From assembly GCA_031270615.1 (NCBI GenBank), contig JAISXE010000354.1, positions 1 to 6,976 on the forward strand: DNA of 6,976 nucleotides. Direction: 5' to 3'. The notes under the pieces are model-generated. The model saw nothing but the letters and a program-made list of their open reading frames with translations, was not told where the DNA came from and did not search any database. The position numbers and the translations under genes are program-made. Shown here in pieces: positions 1 to 6,441 of this stretch (its first letter is position 1; each line of letters opens with the position of its first letter). This stretch comes from Spirochaetia bacterium (GTDB lineage Bacteria > Spirochaetota > Spirochaetia > DTKZ01).

Positions 1-16
1 TTTGGCTTTAGCCAAA
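1..16. repeat. Short perfect hairpin at the window edge
   Basis: TTTGGC (1-6) pairs perfectly with GCCAAA (11-16) around a 4-base loop. No T-run follows on the + strand. On the - strand the bases after the stem lie outside the window, so whether it is a terminator cannot be decided. It may be the end of an upstream transcription unit or part of the leader of the operon below. Confidence 0.4.
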
Positions 17-37
17 AGATTGGAGCGAAAAGCCCGG

Positions 38-60
38 TTTGCGGCGTTTTACGCCGCAAA
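38..60. repeat. Perfect 10-bp inverted repeat (hairpin, possible terminator or leader structure)
   Basis: TTTGCGGCGT (38-47) and ACGCCGCAAA (51-60) are exact reverse complements around a TTT loop, with a GC-rich core. This is strong enough to form a stable RNA hairpin. It lacks a T-tract on either side (the + strand continues TGCGCCAAAATT), so it is not a classic intrinsic terminator. It could be a Rho-independent terminator with a weak tail, a 3' end stabiliser for an upstream transcript, or an element of the leader ahead of the tautomerase operon. Confidence 0.5.
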
Positions 61-71
61 TGCGCCAAAAT

Positions 72-96
72 TCCGAATCGGAGTGAAATTATAAAT
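72..96 (+). promoter_or_regulatory. Weak candidate promoter/operator upstream of the operon
   Basis: The palindrome TCCGA-A-TCGGA (72-82) lies just upstream of a -10-like TATAAAT (90-96). No convincing TTGACA-like -35 box sits at the expected distance. An inverted copy of AATTCCGA (69-76) occurs as TCGGAATT at 135-142. This is the best promoter-like spot in the 219-base leader, but it rests on small motifs only and could be chance in an AT-rich patch. Confidence 0.2.
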
Positions 97-219
97 GGGT
101 TTTTGGAAAGGCTCTTGTGTTTTTCGTTTTGAAATCGGAATTGCTGGCGGGACGCGGCGGCCTCTTGCCCGAAAACGGTTTTTTGGGGTACCATGGCCTG
201 AAAACAGCAGGAGGAGATT

Positions 220-564
220 ATGCCGTATGTTCTTATCAACACCTCGCTCAGGTTGAGCGCGGTCCAGAAGGAGAGGGTCAAGAGCGAGTTTGGCCGTCTT
301 ATCGCCATGATTCCCACAAAGACGGAGGCCGGCCTGCTTGTGGATTTTTCGGACGGCCACACGATGTATCGCGCGGGCGAAGAGGCGCCCTGCGCTTTTA
401 TCGAGGTGCGGCTTTTCGGCAGGACGGAAACGGGGATCAAAAAGGAATTCACAAAGGAAGTGTTCGGGATGCTCGGCAGGGAACTTGGGCTTGAGATTCC
501 GCGCATGTATCTGAACATCCAGGAGTTCGATACCTGGGGTTCGGGGGGAATATTCAAACCATAG
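220..564 (+). CDS. MIF-like tautomerase family protein
   Basis: A 114-residue protein of the tautomerase superfamily, MIF branch, matching the usual length of about 115. Family members tautomerise keto/enol forms of phenylpyruvate-type acids using the amino group of Pro1, exposed when Met is removed. After the initiator Met the sequence is PYVLINTSL, parallel to PMFIVNTNV of MIF. Counting from that Pro, a Lys lies at 33 (MIF Lys32), PCA at 56-58 matches the MIF EPCALC segment, and YLN at 96-98 places Tyr and Asn at the MIF Tyr95/Asn97 positions. Only the first Cys of the MIF CXXC (Cys57) is kept. The start is supported by AGGAGGAG at 209-216, five bases after the AGGAGG core, and is essential because Pro must be residue 2. 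It heads the putative operon, 22 bases before the lipoprotein gene. The family assignment is solid; the true substrate is not known. Confidence 0.88.
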   Translation: MPYVLINTSLRLSAVQKERVKSEFGRLIAMIPTKTEAGLLVDFSDGHTMYRAGEEAPCAFIEVRLFGRTETGIKKEFTKEVFGMLGRELGLEIPRMYLNIQEFDTWGSGGIFKP

Positions 565-586
565 CCGGGCGGCGCGGGGGAGGAAA

Positions 587-1534
587 ATGCGGGGCATAAA
601 ATATCTGTGGCGGCTGGCGCTGTGCGCGGCCGTGCTTCTTTCCTGCGGGCGGCGCGCGGAAGTGCCGTTGCCGGAGCAGGTTTCCGCGCCTGGCCCGCTT
701 GCGGTTGTCCGGCAGCTCGAAGAGGAAAACAAACAGCGTTCTTCTGTGGCTATGACGGGGCTCCGATCATACCCCAAAGAGATGCGGACCATCCTTGAGC
801 GGGGCCGCATCGTATTCGGAATGACCGCCGCCGATCAAAAACCTTTTTTCTACAAGGACGAACAGACCGGGCGCCTGATAGGCCTGGACGTGGAGCTCGC
901 CTACAGCATAGCCAACCGCCTGGGGGTCCGGGCTGTTTTTAACCGCGAGGCCACGAGTTTCGACGGCGTTGTGCTGAAGGTGGTCCGCAAGGAGGTTGAT
1001 GTGGCTTTGAGCAAACTCAGCCGCACCACGCGGAGATCGGCGCTGGTGCGCTTTACGCGCCCCTATATAACGTTCAGGCAGGCGCTGCTTCTGAACCGGC
1101 TGGAACTCGCCAAGGTAAGCTCCGAAGACAACCTGCCCCTGTTCATACGGCGGTTTACCGGCACCATGGCCGTCATAGAAAATTCCTCGTATGTCGGTTA
1201 TGCCGGGGTCAACTTTCCCAACGCGCTTGTCAAAACCTATGCCACCTGGGGGGAATGCGTTGACGCGCTTTTTGCCGGCGCCGTCCTCGCCGTTTACCGG
1301 GACGAGGGGGAGATCCTCATCGTCAACGAGACGCGGGAGAACTCCGCCATACTGATGAAGCCCGTGTTCATCAACGACACGCAGGACCCCATCGCGATGG
1401 CGGTCTCGCACGAGGCCCCCCTGCTGGAAGCGTGGCTGAACACGTTTTTGGAGGAGTATCTTTTGCAGAACAGCGAGGAACTTACGGTGGGCCGGATCGT
1501 GAAAAAGCATTTCGGGCAGGGGGGCGGTATATGA
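587..1534 (+). CDS. Family-3 extracellular solute-binding lipoprotein (amino-acid-binding type)
   Basis: A 315-residue periplasmic binding protein of the SBP_bac_3 fold, probably anchored to the outer face of the cytoplasmic membrane. The N-terminus has basic residues, a hydrophobic stretch and a lipobox LLSC with Cys20. A low-complexity linker runs to about residue 63. The binding domain then covers about 65-310: the family signature GLDVELAYSIANRLGV starts at 99, VDVALSKLSRTTRRS at 137-151 gives the Arg (149/150) that normally grips an amino acid alpha-carboxylate, FTRPY follows at 156-160, and Asp239 in YRDEGEI is at the usual alpha-amino ligand position. GGGGGAGG just before ATG supports the start. 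No ABC permease or ATPase genes are adjacent; instead its stop codon overlaps the start of a secondary symporter gene (ATGA, 1531-1534). The ligand is probably an amino acid or related carboxylate (inference). Confidence 0.9.
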   Translation: MRGIKYLWRLALCAAVLLSCGRRAEVPLPEQVSAPGPLAVVRQLEEENKQRSSVAMTGLRSYPKEMRTILERGRIVFGMTAADQKPFFYKDEQTGRLIGLDVELAYSIANRLGVRAVFNREATSFDGVVLKVVRKEVDVALSKLSRTTRRSALVRFTRPYITFRQALLLNRLELAKVSSEDNLPLFIRRFTGTMAVIENSSYVGYAGVNFPNALVKTYATWGECVDALFAGAVLAVYRDEGEILIVNETRENSAILMKPVFINDTQDPIAMAVSHEAPLLEAWLNTFLEEYLLQNSEELTVGRIVKKHFGQGGGI

Positions 1535-2898
1535 GGAGGCGCGCGGCGCTGCTCAAGCACCCGCTTGTTATCTTGGCTTCGGTCGCTGTCGGGAGCCTTA
1601 TCGGCCTGTGCAACGCCCCGATTTCCGCCTTCCTCGGAATGGGGAATTTCGCGAAAACCATTGCCGTGCCTGGGCAGATATACCTGTTTTACTTGCAGAT
1701 GACGGTCATCCCCATCATCATTACCGCCATTGCCTCCAGCCTGGCCAGGCTGATGCGCAGCAGGAGCGGCGAGGGCTACATAAGGAGAATCGTCGTTGTG
1801 TTTGTGTCGGGCATTGTTATCACCGCCGCCGCGGCGATGCTTGTGGGCGCCCTGGGGCAGCCGGGCGCCGGTCTTGATAAAAGCACCCGCGGGGTGCTGA
1901 CCAGCCTTATTTCCTCCGGCCCCCAGACGGGCGCCCTTGAGGTTACCCTCTCCGGCGCCATGCTGCCTGCGGCGGCGCGGGAGGAGGGCCTTGCCGTGTT
2001 TTTTACCAGCATGGTTCCGGCGAACATTTTTTCGGCCCTTTCCCTGGGAAGCACCATGGCGGTTGTTTTCTTTTCCATAACCTTTGGCGTCGCCATAGGT
2101 TTTCTGAAAAACGAGTCGGCGGCGTTTCTGATCAATTTTCTTTCGGCGCTTTTCGAGGCTTTCCAGAAACTGGTCGGCGCCTCGCTGTACCTGCTTCCTT
2201 TCGGGCTTGTCTGCCTCATGGCCGGGCAGATAGCGGAGGTCGGCATCCAGGTATTCACGGCCATGTCGAAGTTCATCGTCCTGTACTGCATCGGCACGGG
2301 GGTCCTGTTTGTGCTTTGCACCATGGTCATCTGGCAGCGTTCGGGAATCAGGAATCCCCTGAAGGTGCTTTCCTTCGTGTTCGAGCCGGCCATGCTTGCC
2401 CTGGCCACGCGCAATTCCATGGCGGTTCTGCCCAGCGCCATTACCTGCCTCGAGCGGGACATGGGCTTTGACAAAAACCAGATAAACCTGACCCTGCCCC
2501 TCGGCATGACGCTGGGCCGCTTCGGGAATATTTTTTACTTTGGCATTGCCGTCTTCTTCGTGGCGCAAATTTACGAAACGGACCTGGGGCTGATGAGCTA
2601 TGTGGTGATTTTTATCGGAATAATCCTGGCCGGCACCGCGACGGCGGGCGCGTCCGGGATTGTCACCATTTCCGTGATAAGCATCGCCCTTGTCCCTTTG
2701 CGCCTCCCCGTCGAGGCGGTTTTGGTCATCCTGATGGCCATAGATCCGATAATAGACCCCTTCAGGACCCTGCTCCTGGTGTACGCGAATGTGGCGGCAA
2801 CCGCGGTTGTCGCGGATCGGCGGCAGAACAAAACGGCGCAGGTCACGATAAAAGAATTTCCTGGCGGCAGGAATGGGGAGAATGGGCATGGCGGTTAA
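1531..2898 (+). CDS. Divergent dicarboxylate/amino-acid:cation symporter (SDF/DAACS, GltPh-like fold)
   Basis: A 455-residue polytopic membrane protein with the eight-helix, two-hairpin plan of the glutamate transporter family. HP1 reads ATRNSMAVLP (292-301), keeping the GltPh Arg276 equivalent Arg294. TM7 reads TLPLGMTLGRFGN (321-333), aligning with TLPLGATINMDGT but with NMDGT replaced by GRFGN. HP2 is GTATAGASG (368-376). TM8 has DPIIDPFRT (405-413), keeping equivalents of GltPh Asp390, Asp394, Arg397 and Thr398, whereas the positions of Na-site residues Asn401 and Asp405 are Leu416 and Asn420. Substrate-contacting residues are thus largely kept while sodium ligands are lost. The frame stays open upstream to 1432, but ATG at 1531 is chosen because it gives a basic tip directly before TM1, overlaps the lipoprotein stop, and follows a purine-rich stretch. 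The substrate is probably acidic or amino-acid-like; the coupling ion is uncertain. Confidence 0.9.
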   Translation: MRRRAALLKHPLVILASVAVGSLIGLCNAPISAFLGMGNFAKTIAVPGQIYLFYLQMTVIPIIITAIASSLARLMRSRSGEGYIRRIVVVFVSGIVITAAAAMLVGALGQPGAGLDKSTRGVLTSLISSGPQTGALEVTLSGAMLPAAAREEGLAVFFTSMVPANIFSALSLGSTMAVVFFSITFGVAIGFLKNESAAFLINFLSALFEAFQKLVGASLYLLPFGLVCLMAGQIAEVGIQVFTAMSKFIVLYCIGTGVLFVLCTMVIWQRSGIRNPLKVLSFVFEPAMLALATRNSMAVLPSAITCLERDMGFDKNQINLTLPLGMTLGRFGNIFYFGIAVFFVAQIYETDLGLMSYVVIFIGIILAGTATAGASGIVTISVISIALVPLRLPVEAVLVILMAIDPIIDPFRTLLLVYANVAATAVVADRRQNKTAQVTIKEFPGGRNGENGHGG

Positions 2899-5026
2899 AA
2901 AACAATGGTTCTCGCAGTTGCGCGTCCTGCACGGCATCATTTTTATCAACGCTTTTTTCCTTAGCGTTACCGCGTTCATCATCCTCGTTTTCATGTGGGT
3001 CAGTTCGGAAAAAAACGCCCGGGAGCTTTCGGAATCCTTAATCACGGAAATACGGAATTCGGTAAGCAACAAGACCCTGAATTATTTCGATCCTGTCGAG
3101 AACACCAACAAAAGCCTCGCTTTTATCCTGCGCAGGTATTTTACCGACCCGATAGGCAACGCCCAGAGCCGCGAGAGGACCTTCGAGTATTACACCGAGC
3201 TGATGAGGATATACCCCCAGTCAAGGATGGTCTATTATTCCGACACGGCGGGCAACCTTGTCATGCTCAACAGGATGGACGACGGAACCTTCTCGCGGCG
3301 CTTTGTGAACAACGACGGAAACCAGATACACATACGCTGGGAACACTCCAATACCGCCCATTACGGGGCCAACCCGAACACCACAAGCCCGGCGGACAGC
3401 GGCTACGACCCGCGCAAACGGATATGGTACACAAGCGCGGTAGAAGCCCGCTCCATGATCTGGACGCCGGTGTATATCTTCGCCACCAACCACCTGCCGG
3501 GCTTTACCTGCGCGGCGCCTATTTACACGACGCAGGGCGAGCTTGAGGGGATAAGCTCCATCGATATTTCCGTGGACGAGCTGTCCAGATTCCTGGGAAC
3601 CATACGGCCGACGCCCGGCACGCGCCTTGTCCTTGTCGACAAACAGGAGAACCTTGTGGCGATTCAGGCACAGACGGAGGCCGACCTGGAAAAACTCTTT
3701 GAGGCCGCTCCCGAGGGCGGCAGCACGGTATACGGCATCAGGAACATCAACGCCTATCCCGAAGAGGCCGAGCGGTTTATCCTGAACGAAACCTTAAAAC
3801 GGGGAAGCGGGCTGCAGACCATTGCCTACAAAGGCGAAAGTTTCAGGTCCATCCTTTCCCCCATCACCATTGGGGCCGGCCTGGAGCTTTCGCTGGGCAT
3901 TATCATTCCCGAAAACGATATTACCGGGAATGTGAGAAAGAGCCTGTACCAGGTCACGCTGGTTTCCATCGGCATCCTGGCGCTCATCATCCTGTGCAGC
4001 TCGCTGCTCTCGAAAGCGATAGCCACGCCGATGCGCGTCCTCTCCGAGGAGATGTCCAAAGTGCGGGAATTGCAGTTGGATTCGGATATCAACGTCAACA
4101 CGCGGTTCCTGGAAATCCTCAACATGCAGGAATCCTTTGACGGGATGCGCCAGGGCCTGAGGAATTTCAGGCGTTATGTGCCATCCGACCTGGTGGCCAA
4201 ACTTATAAACGAAGAAATAAACGCCGAAATAGGGGGCGAGAAGCGGGAGCTTACCATGTTTTTCAGCGACATTGCCAAATTCACCTCCATATCGGAAAAA
4301 AAGGACCCCGAGGACCTGGTGCGCGATTTGTGCATGTATTTTGAAACCCTCTCGAAGTCCATCATCGAAAACAAGGGAACCATTGACAAATATATCGGCG
4401 ACTCGGTTATGGCCTTTTGGGGCGCTCCGGTGTTCAGCAGCCAGCACGCCGCGAGCGCGTGCCGCAGCGCGGTCCAAATCCAGAAGACGCTCCGTTCCGT
4501 CTTCCGCAAATGGGAAAACGAAGGCAAGTCCCCTTTCTACACCCGGATGGGCATCCACACGGGGGAAGTCATCGTGGGCAACATGGGCTATGCCGAGAGG
4601 CTTAACTACACGGTGATCGGCGACCATGTGAACGTGGCAAGCCGCCTTGAGGGCATCAACAAAATCTACGGGACCAAGATTATCGCGAGCCAGAACACCT
4701 GGAAGCAGTGCCACGAGCAGTTTGAGTTTCGGATGCTGGACAAAATATCCGTTGCCGGGCGCATCGGGGGCTTCACGATTTACGAGCTGTATTCGGAGAA
4801 GGACGACATCGAAAAAACCATACGCAAACTGTTCAGGTATTACGAAGAGGGCCTGAAGTTCTATTTTGAGCAGAAATGGGACCAGGCGGCGCAGTATTTC
4901 AGGACAGTGATAAAATACCGCCCCCAGGACACGCCGAGCAAACTCATGCACGAGAGGTGCGTGGGCTACAAAAAGAATCCGCCCGGGCGGGACTGGAACG
5001 GCGTGTATGTCTTGTCCACAAAATAG
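2888..5026 (+). CDS. Transmembrane dCache-type class III adenylate/guanylate cyclase
   Basis: A 712-residue membrane receptor cyclase making a cyclic nucleotide, most likely cAMP. Order: TM1 at about 14-38; a large extracytoplasmic Cache-like sensor at about 40-350, with KRIWYTSAV near 180 and SSIDISVDEL further on; TM2 at 356-374; a short HAMP-like linker with Pro381; then a CHD catalytic domain at about 450-630. Catalytic residues visible: metal Asp461 (FSDIAKF) and Asp505 (YIGDSVMAFWG), base-recognising Lys501 and Thr575 (YTVIGD), transition-state Asn582 and Arg586 (NVASR). Thr in place of the usual Asp is the class IIIb pattern, known from bacterial and cyanobacterial adenylate cyclases. 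A C-terminal tail (about 640-712) has a TPR-like helix pair and ends PPGRDWNGVYVL, a tail seen on other bacterial cyclases. The gene overlaps the symporter by 11 bases. ATG 2888 is preferred because GGGGAG (2875-2880) lies 7 bases upstream; ATGs at 2873 and 2882 are alternatives. Confidence 0.93.
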   Translation: MAVKKQWFSQLRVLHGIIFINAFFLSVTAFIILVFMWVSSEKNARELSESLITEIRNSVSNKTLNYFDPVENTNKSLAFILRRYFTDPIGNAQSRERTFEYYTELMRIYPQSRMVYYSDTAGNLVMLNRMDDGTFSRRFVNNDGNQIHIRWEHSNTAHYGANPNTTSPADSGYDPRKRIWYTSAVEARSMIWTPVYIFATNHLPGFTCAAPIYTTQGELEGISSIDISVDELSRFLGTIRPTPGTRLVLVDKQENLVAIQAQTEADLEKLFEAAPEGGSTVYGIRNINAYPEEAERFILNETLKRGSGLQTIAYKGESFRSILSPITIGAGLELSLGIIIPENDITGNVRKSLYQVTLVSIGILALIILCSSLLSKAIATPMRVLSEEMSKVRELQLDSDINVNTRFLEILNMQESFDGMRQGLRNFRRYVPSDLVAKLINEEINAEIGGEKRELTMFFSDIAKFTSISEKKDPEDLVRDLCMYFETLSKSIIENKGTIDKYIGDSVMAFWGAPVFSSQHAASACRSAVQIQKTLRSVFRKWENEGKSPFYTRMGIHTGEVIVGNMGYAERLNYTVIGDHVNVASRLEGINKIYGTKIIASQNTWKQCHEQFEFRMLDKISVAGRIGGFTIYELYSEKDDIEKTIRKLFRYYEEGLKFYFEQKWDQAAQYFRTVIKYRPQDTPSKLMHERCVGYKKNPPGRDWNGVYVLSTK

Positions 5027-5029
5027 GAG
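5024..5029 (+). promoter_or_regulatory. Ribosome binding site overlapping the cyclase stop codon
   Basis: TAGGAG spans the cyclase TAG stop (5024-5026) and sits 8 bases before ATG 5038. It fixes the racemase start and implies translational coupling with the cyclase gene. Confidence 0.6.
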
Positions 5030-5037
5030 CCGCAAAA

Positions 5038-5808
5038 ATGTGCAGCAGTGAAAACCCCCTCATCGGGGTCATCGGCGGGGTCGGACCCTACGCGGGCCTC
5101 GATTTTTTCAGGAACATCCTCAACAATACCATCATCGCGCGGGACCAGGACCACCTCAGCACGGTTTTGATTTCCTGCCCGGCGCTCATCCCCGACAGGA
5201 CCGAATACCTTTTGGAAAACGAACAGGAGAACCCGGCCTTCGGGATGTTCGAGTGCGCGAGGCGGCTTGAGGCCATCGGCGTGAAATACGCAAGCGTCGC
5301 CTGCAACACCGCCCACTCAAAGCGCATCTTCGATCCGTTTACCGCCATGGTGAGGGAAAAACTCCCCAACCTCGAAATCGTCAACATGCTTGAAACCTGC
5401 ACGGCCCAGGTAAAAAAAACCATGCCGGGGCTTCGCCGCATCGGCTACCTTGCCACCAAGGGCACCTACGCGAGCGGGGTCTACCACGAGTATTTCAGGG
5501 AAGACGAGGGCTTCTCCCTGATGGAGCCCGAGTTCCAGGGCCGGGAGCGGATACACGAAGCCATCTATTCAAAAGAGTTCGGCATAAAAGTCCATTCCGA
5601 TCCGGTGCAGGCCAAGGCGCGGAGCATCCTGCTCTACGAAACCTTCAAACTGCTGGACCGCGGCGCGGAAGCGGTCATCCTCGGCTGCACGGAACTCCCC
5701 CTGGCCGTGAACCCCCACGATTTTCTCGCGCCCATCTTTGATCCGGGGAAACTCGCCGCCCGCCGCCTGGTTGGCCTGGTGGCCCCCGAAAAACTCCGCC
5801 AGGACTAG
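5038..5808 (+). CDS. Aspartate/glutamate racemase family protein
   Basis: A 256-residue cytoplasmic enzyme of the Asp/Glu racemase superfamily, cofactor-independent, which interconverts L- and D-amino acids through two catalytic cysteines. The sequence shows the N-terminal IGVIGGVGPYAGLDFF (about 9-24), a first catalytic Cys89 in ACNTAHS and a second Cys217 in GCTELPL, with the usual spacing and about the usual length of 230-260. ATG 5038 is preferred over an in-frame ATG at 4876, which would add 54 residues that are merely a shadow of the cyclase 3' end; TAGGAG at 5024-5029 supports 5038. It follows the cyclase by 11 bases, so it is almost surely cotranscribed with the binding protein and symporter, hinting that the imported solute is an amino acid. 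Broad-specificity (YgeA-like) racemases look similar, so Asp, Glu or another substrate cannot be told apart here. Confidence 0.9.
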   Translation: MCSSENPLIGVIGGVGPYAGLDFFRNILNNTIIARDQDHLSTVLISCPALIPDRTEYLLENEQENPAFGMFECARRLEAIGVKYASVACNTAHSKRIFDPFTAMVREKLPNLEIVNMLETCTAQVKKTMPGLRRIGYLATKGTYASGVYHEYFREDEGFSLMEPEFQGRERIHEAIYSKEFGIKVHSDPVQAKARSILLYETFKLLDRGAEAVILGCTELPLAVNPHDFLAPIFDPGKLAARRLVGLVAPEKLRQD

Positions 5809-5814
5809 ACACTG

Positions 5815-6441
5815 TTGGCAAGGGATGAAAAATCCGTGGCGCGGTCGGAGTGTTTTGAACCCGCCGGGCAGGCACGGGTGGAAATAGAAATCCGCAAAAG
5901 CCGCTTTGTCGGGACGCTCAGGAAGGTGCTTTCGGCAAAGGAGGCGCGTGAGGCCGTAAAAGAAGAAAAAAGCCTGCACCCGGGCGCGCGGCATGTGGTC
6001 TTCGCCTTTCTCGTGGGGCCGCCCGCCTCGGAAACAGCAGGGCTAGGCGACGACGGCGAGCCAAAAGGAACCGCGGGGCGTCCCGTCATGGAAGTGCTGC
6101 GGGGCAGCGGCCTGCGCAACGCCCTTGTGACCGTCAGCCGCTACTTCGGCGGCGTCAAACTCGGAACGGGCGGCCTGGCGCGGGCCTACTCCGCCTGCTG
6201 CAAAAACGTCCTGGAGCTTGCGCCCCGCGTTCCCCTGCGGGCGGAAAAACGCCGCAAAATCAGCGTGCCCTTTGGGTTCCTGGAAAGCGTGCGGCGGGAG
6301 CTTTCCAGGCAGGGCTGCCGCATCGAGGAGGAAAACTTCGCGGAAGAGGCCACGCTCGCGTTTTTTGCCGGGGAAGACGGGGAGGGCCTTATGGACACCC
6401 TGCGGGACATCACGCGGGGAAAAATGACGGTTTGGCCCTGA
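5815..6441 (+). CDS. yigZ: YigZ/IMPACT (UPF0029) family protein
   Basis: A protein of about 208 residues, matching the roughly 200-residue length of bacterial YigZ. The N-terminal UPF0029 domain is clear: KSRFVGTL near 28-35, HPGARHVVFAF at 55-65, the signature DDGEPKGTAGRP at 79-90, and VSRYFGGVKLGTGGLARAYS at 107-126. The remainder (about 145-208) fits the ferredoxin-like DUF1949 domain. Homologues include eukaryotic IMPACT, which restrains the GCN2 stress kinase; the bacterial role is not settled and may involve translation. No ATG is available in frame near the 5' end. TTG 5815 (six bases after the racemase stop) gives the family length, while GTG 5836 is a possible shorter start with AGGGA about 11 bases upstream. 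It is the last gene of the tight cluster and is probably a cotranscribed housekeeping passenger. Confidence 0.88.
   Translation: MARDEKSVARSECFEPAGQARVEIEIRKSRFVGTLRKVLSAKEAREAVKEEKSLHPGARHVVFAFLVGPPASETAGLGDDGEPKGTAGRPVMEVLRGSGLRNALVTVSRYFGGVKLGTGGLARAYSACCKNVLELAPRVPLRAEKRRKISVPFGFLESVRRELSRQGCRIEEENFAEEATLAFFAGEDGEGLMDTLRDITRGKMTVWP

Noticed and set aside
117..494. + strand frame overlapping the tautomerase gene
   Set aside because: It has no good ribosome site, a composition unlike a real protein, and is contradicted by the clear MIF-family protein in the other frame.
49..810. Open frame of 253 codons on the - strand across the leader and the first two genes
   Set aside because: It overlaps the tautomerase and lipoprotein genes in antisense and resembles no known protein; its composition is typical of a shadow frame.
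1432..1530. Upstream extension of the symporter by 33 codons
   Set aside because: The extra residues are hydrophilic and overlap the conserved C-terminal part of the binding protein. ATG 1531 places the start right before TM1 and creates an ATGA overlap.
1294..3072. Long open frame on the - strand, 592 codons, opposite the symporter
   Set aside because: It lies antisense to a well-supported membrane protein gene. Its translation is rich in Arg, His, Gln and Gly with no recognisable domain, the pattern expected from the reverse of GC-rich codons. It also crosses the ends of three real genes.
3794..5035. Open frame of 413 codons on the - strand opposite the cyclase
   Set aside because: It is antisense to the conserved Cache and catalytic domains, has no family resemblance, and has no promoter or ribosome site of note.
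4876..5037. Upstream extension of the racemase by 54 codons
   Set aside because: It lies wholly within the cyclase tail, whose family-typical ending is in the other frame, and the racemase fold starts with the IGVIGG strand just after ATG 5038.
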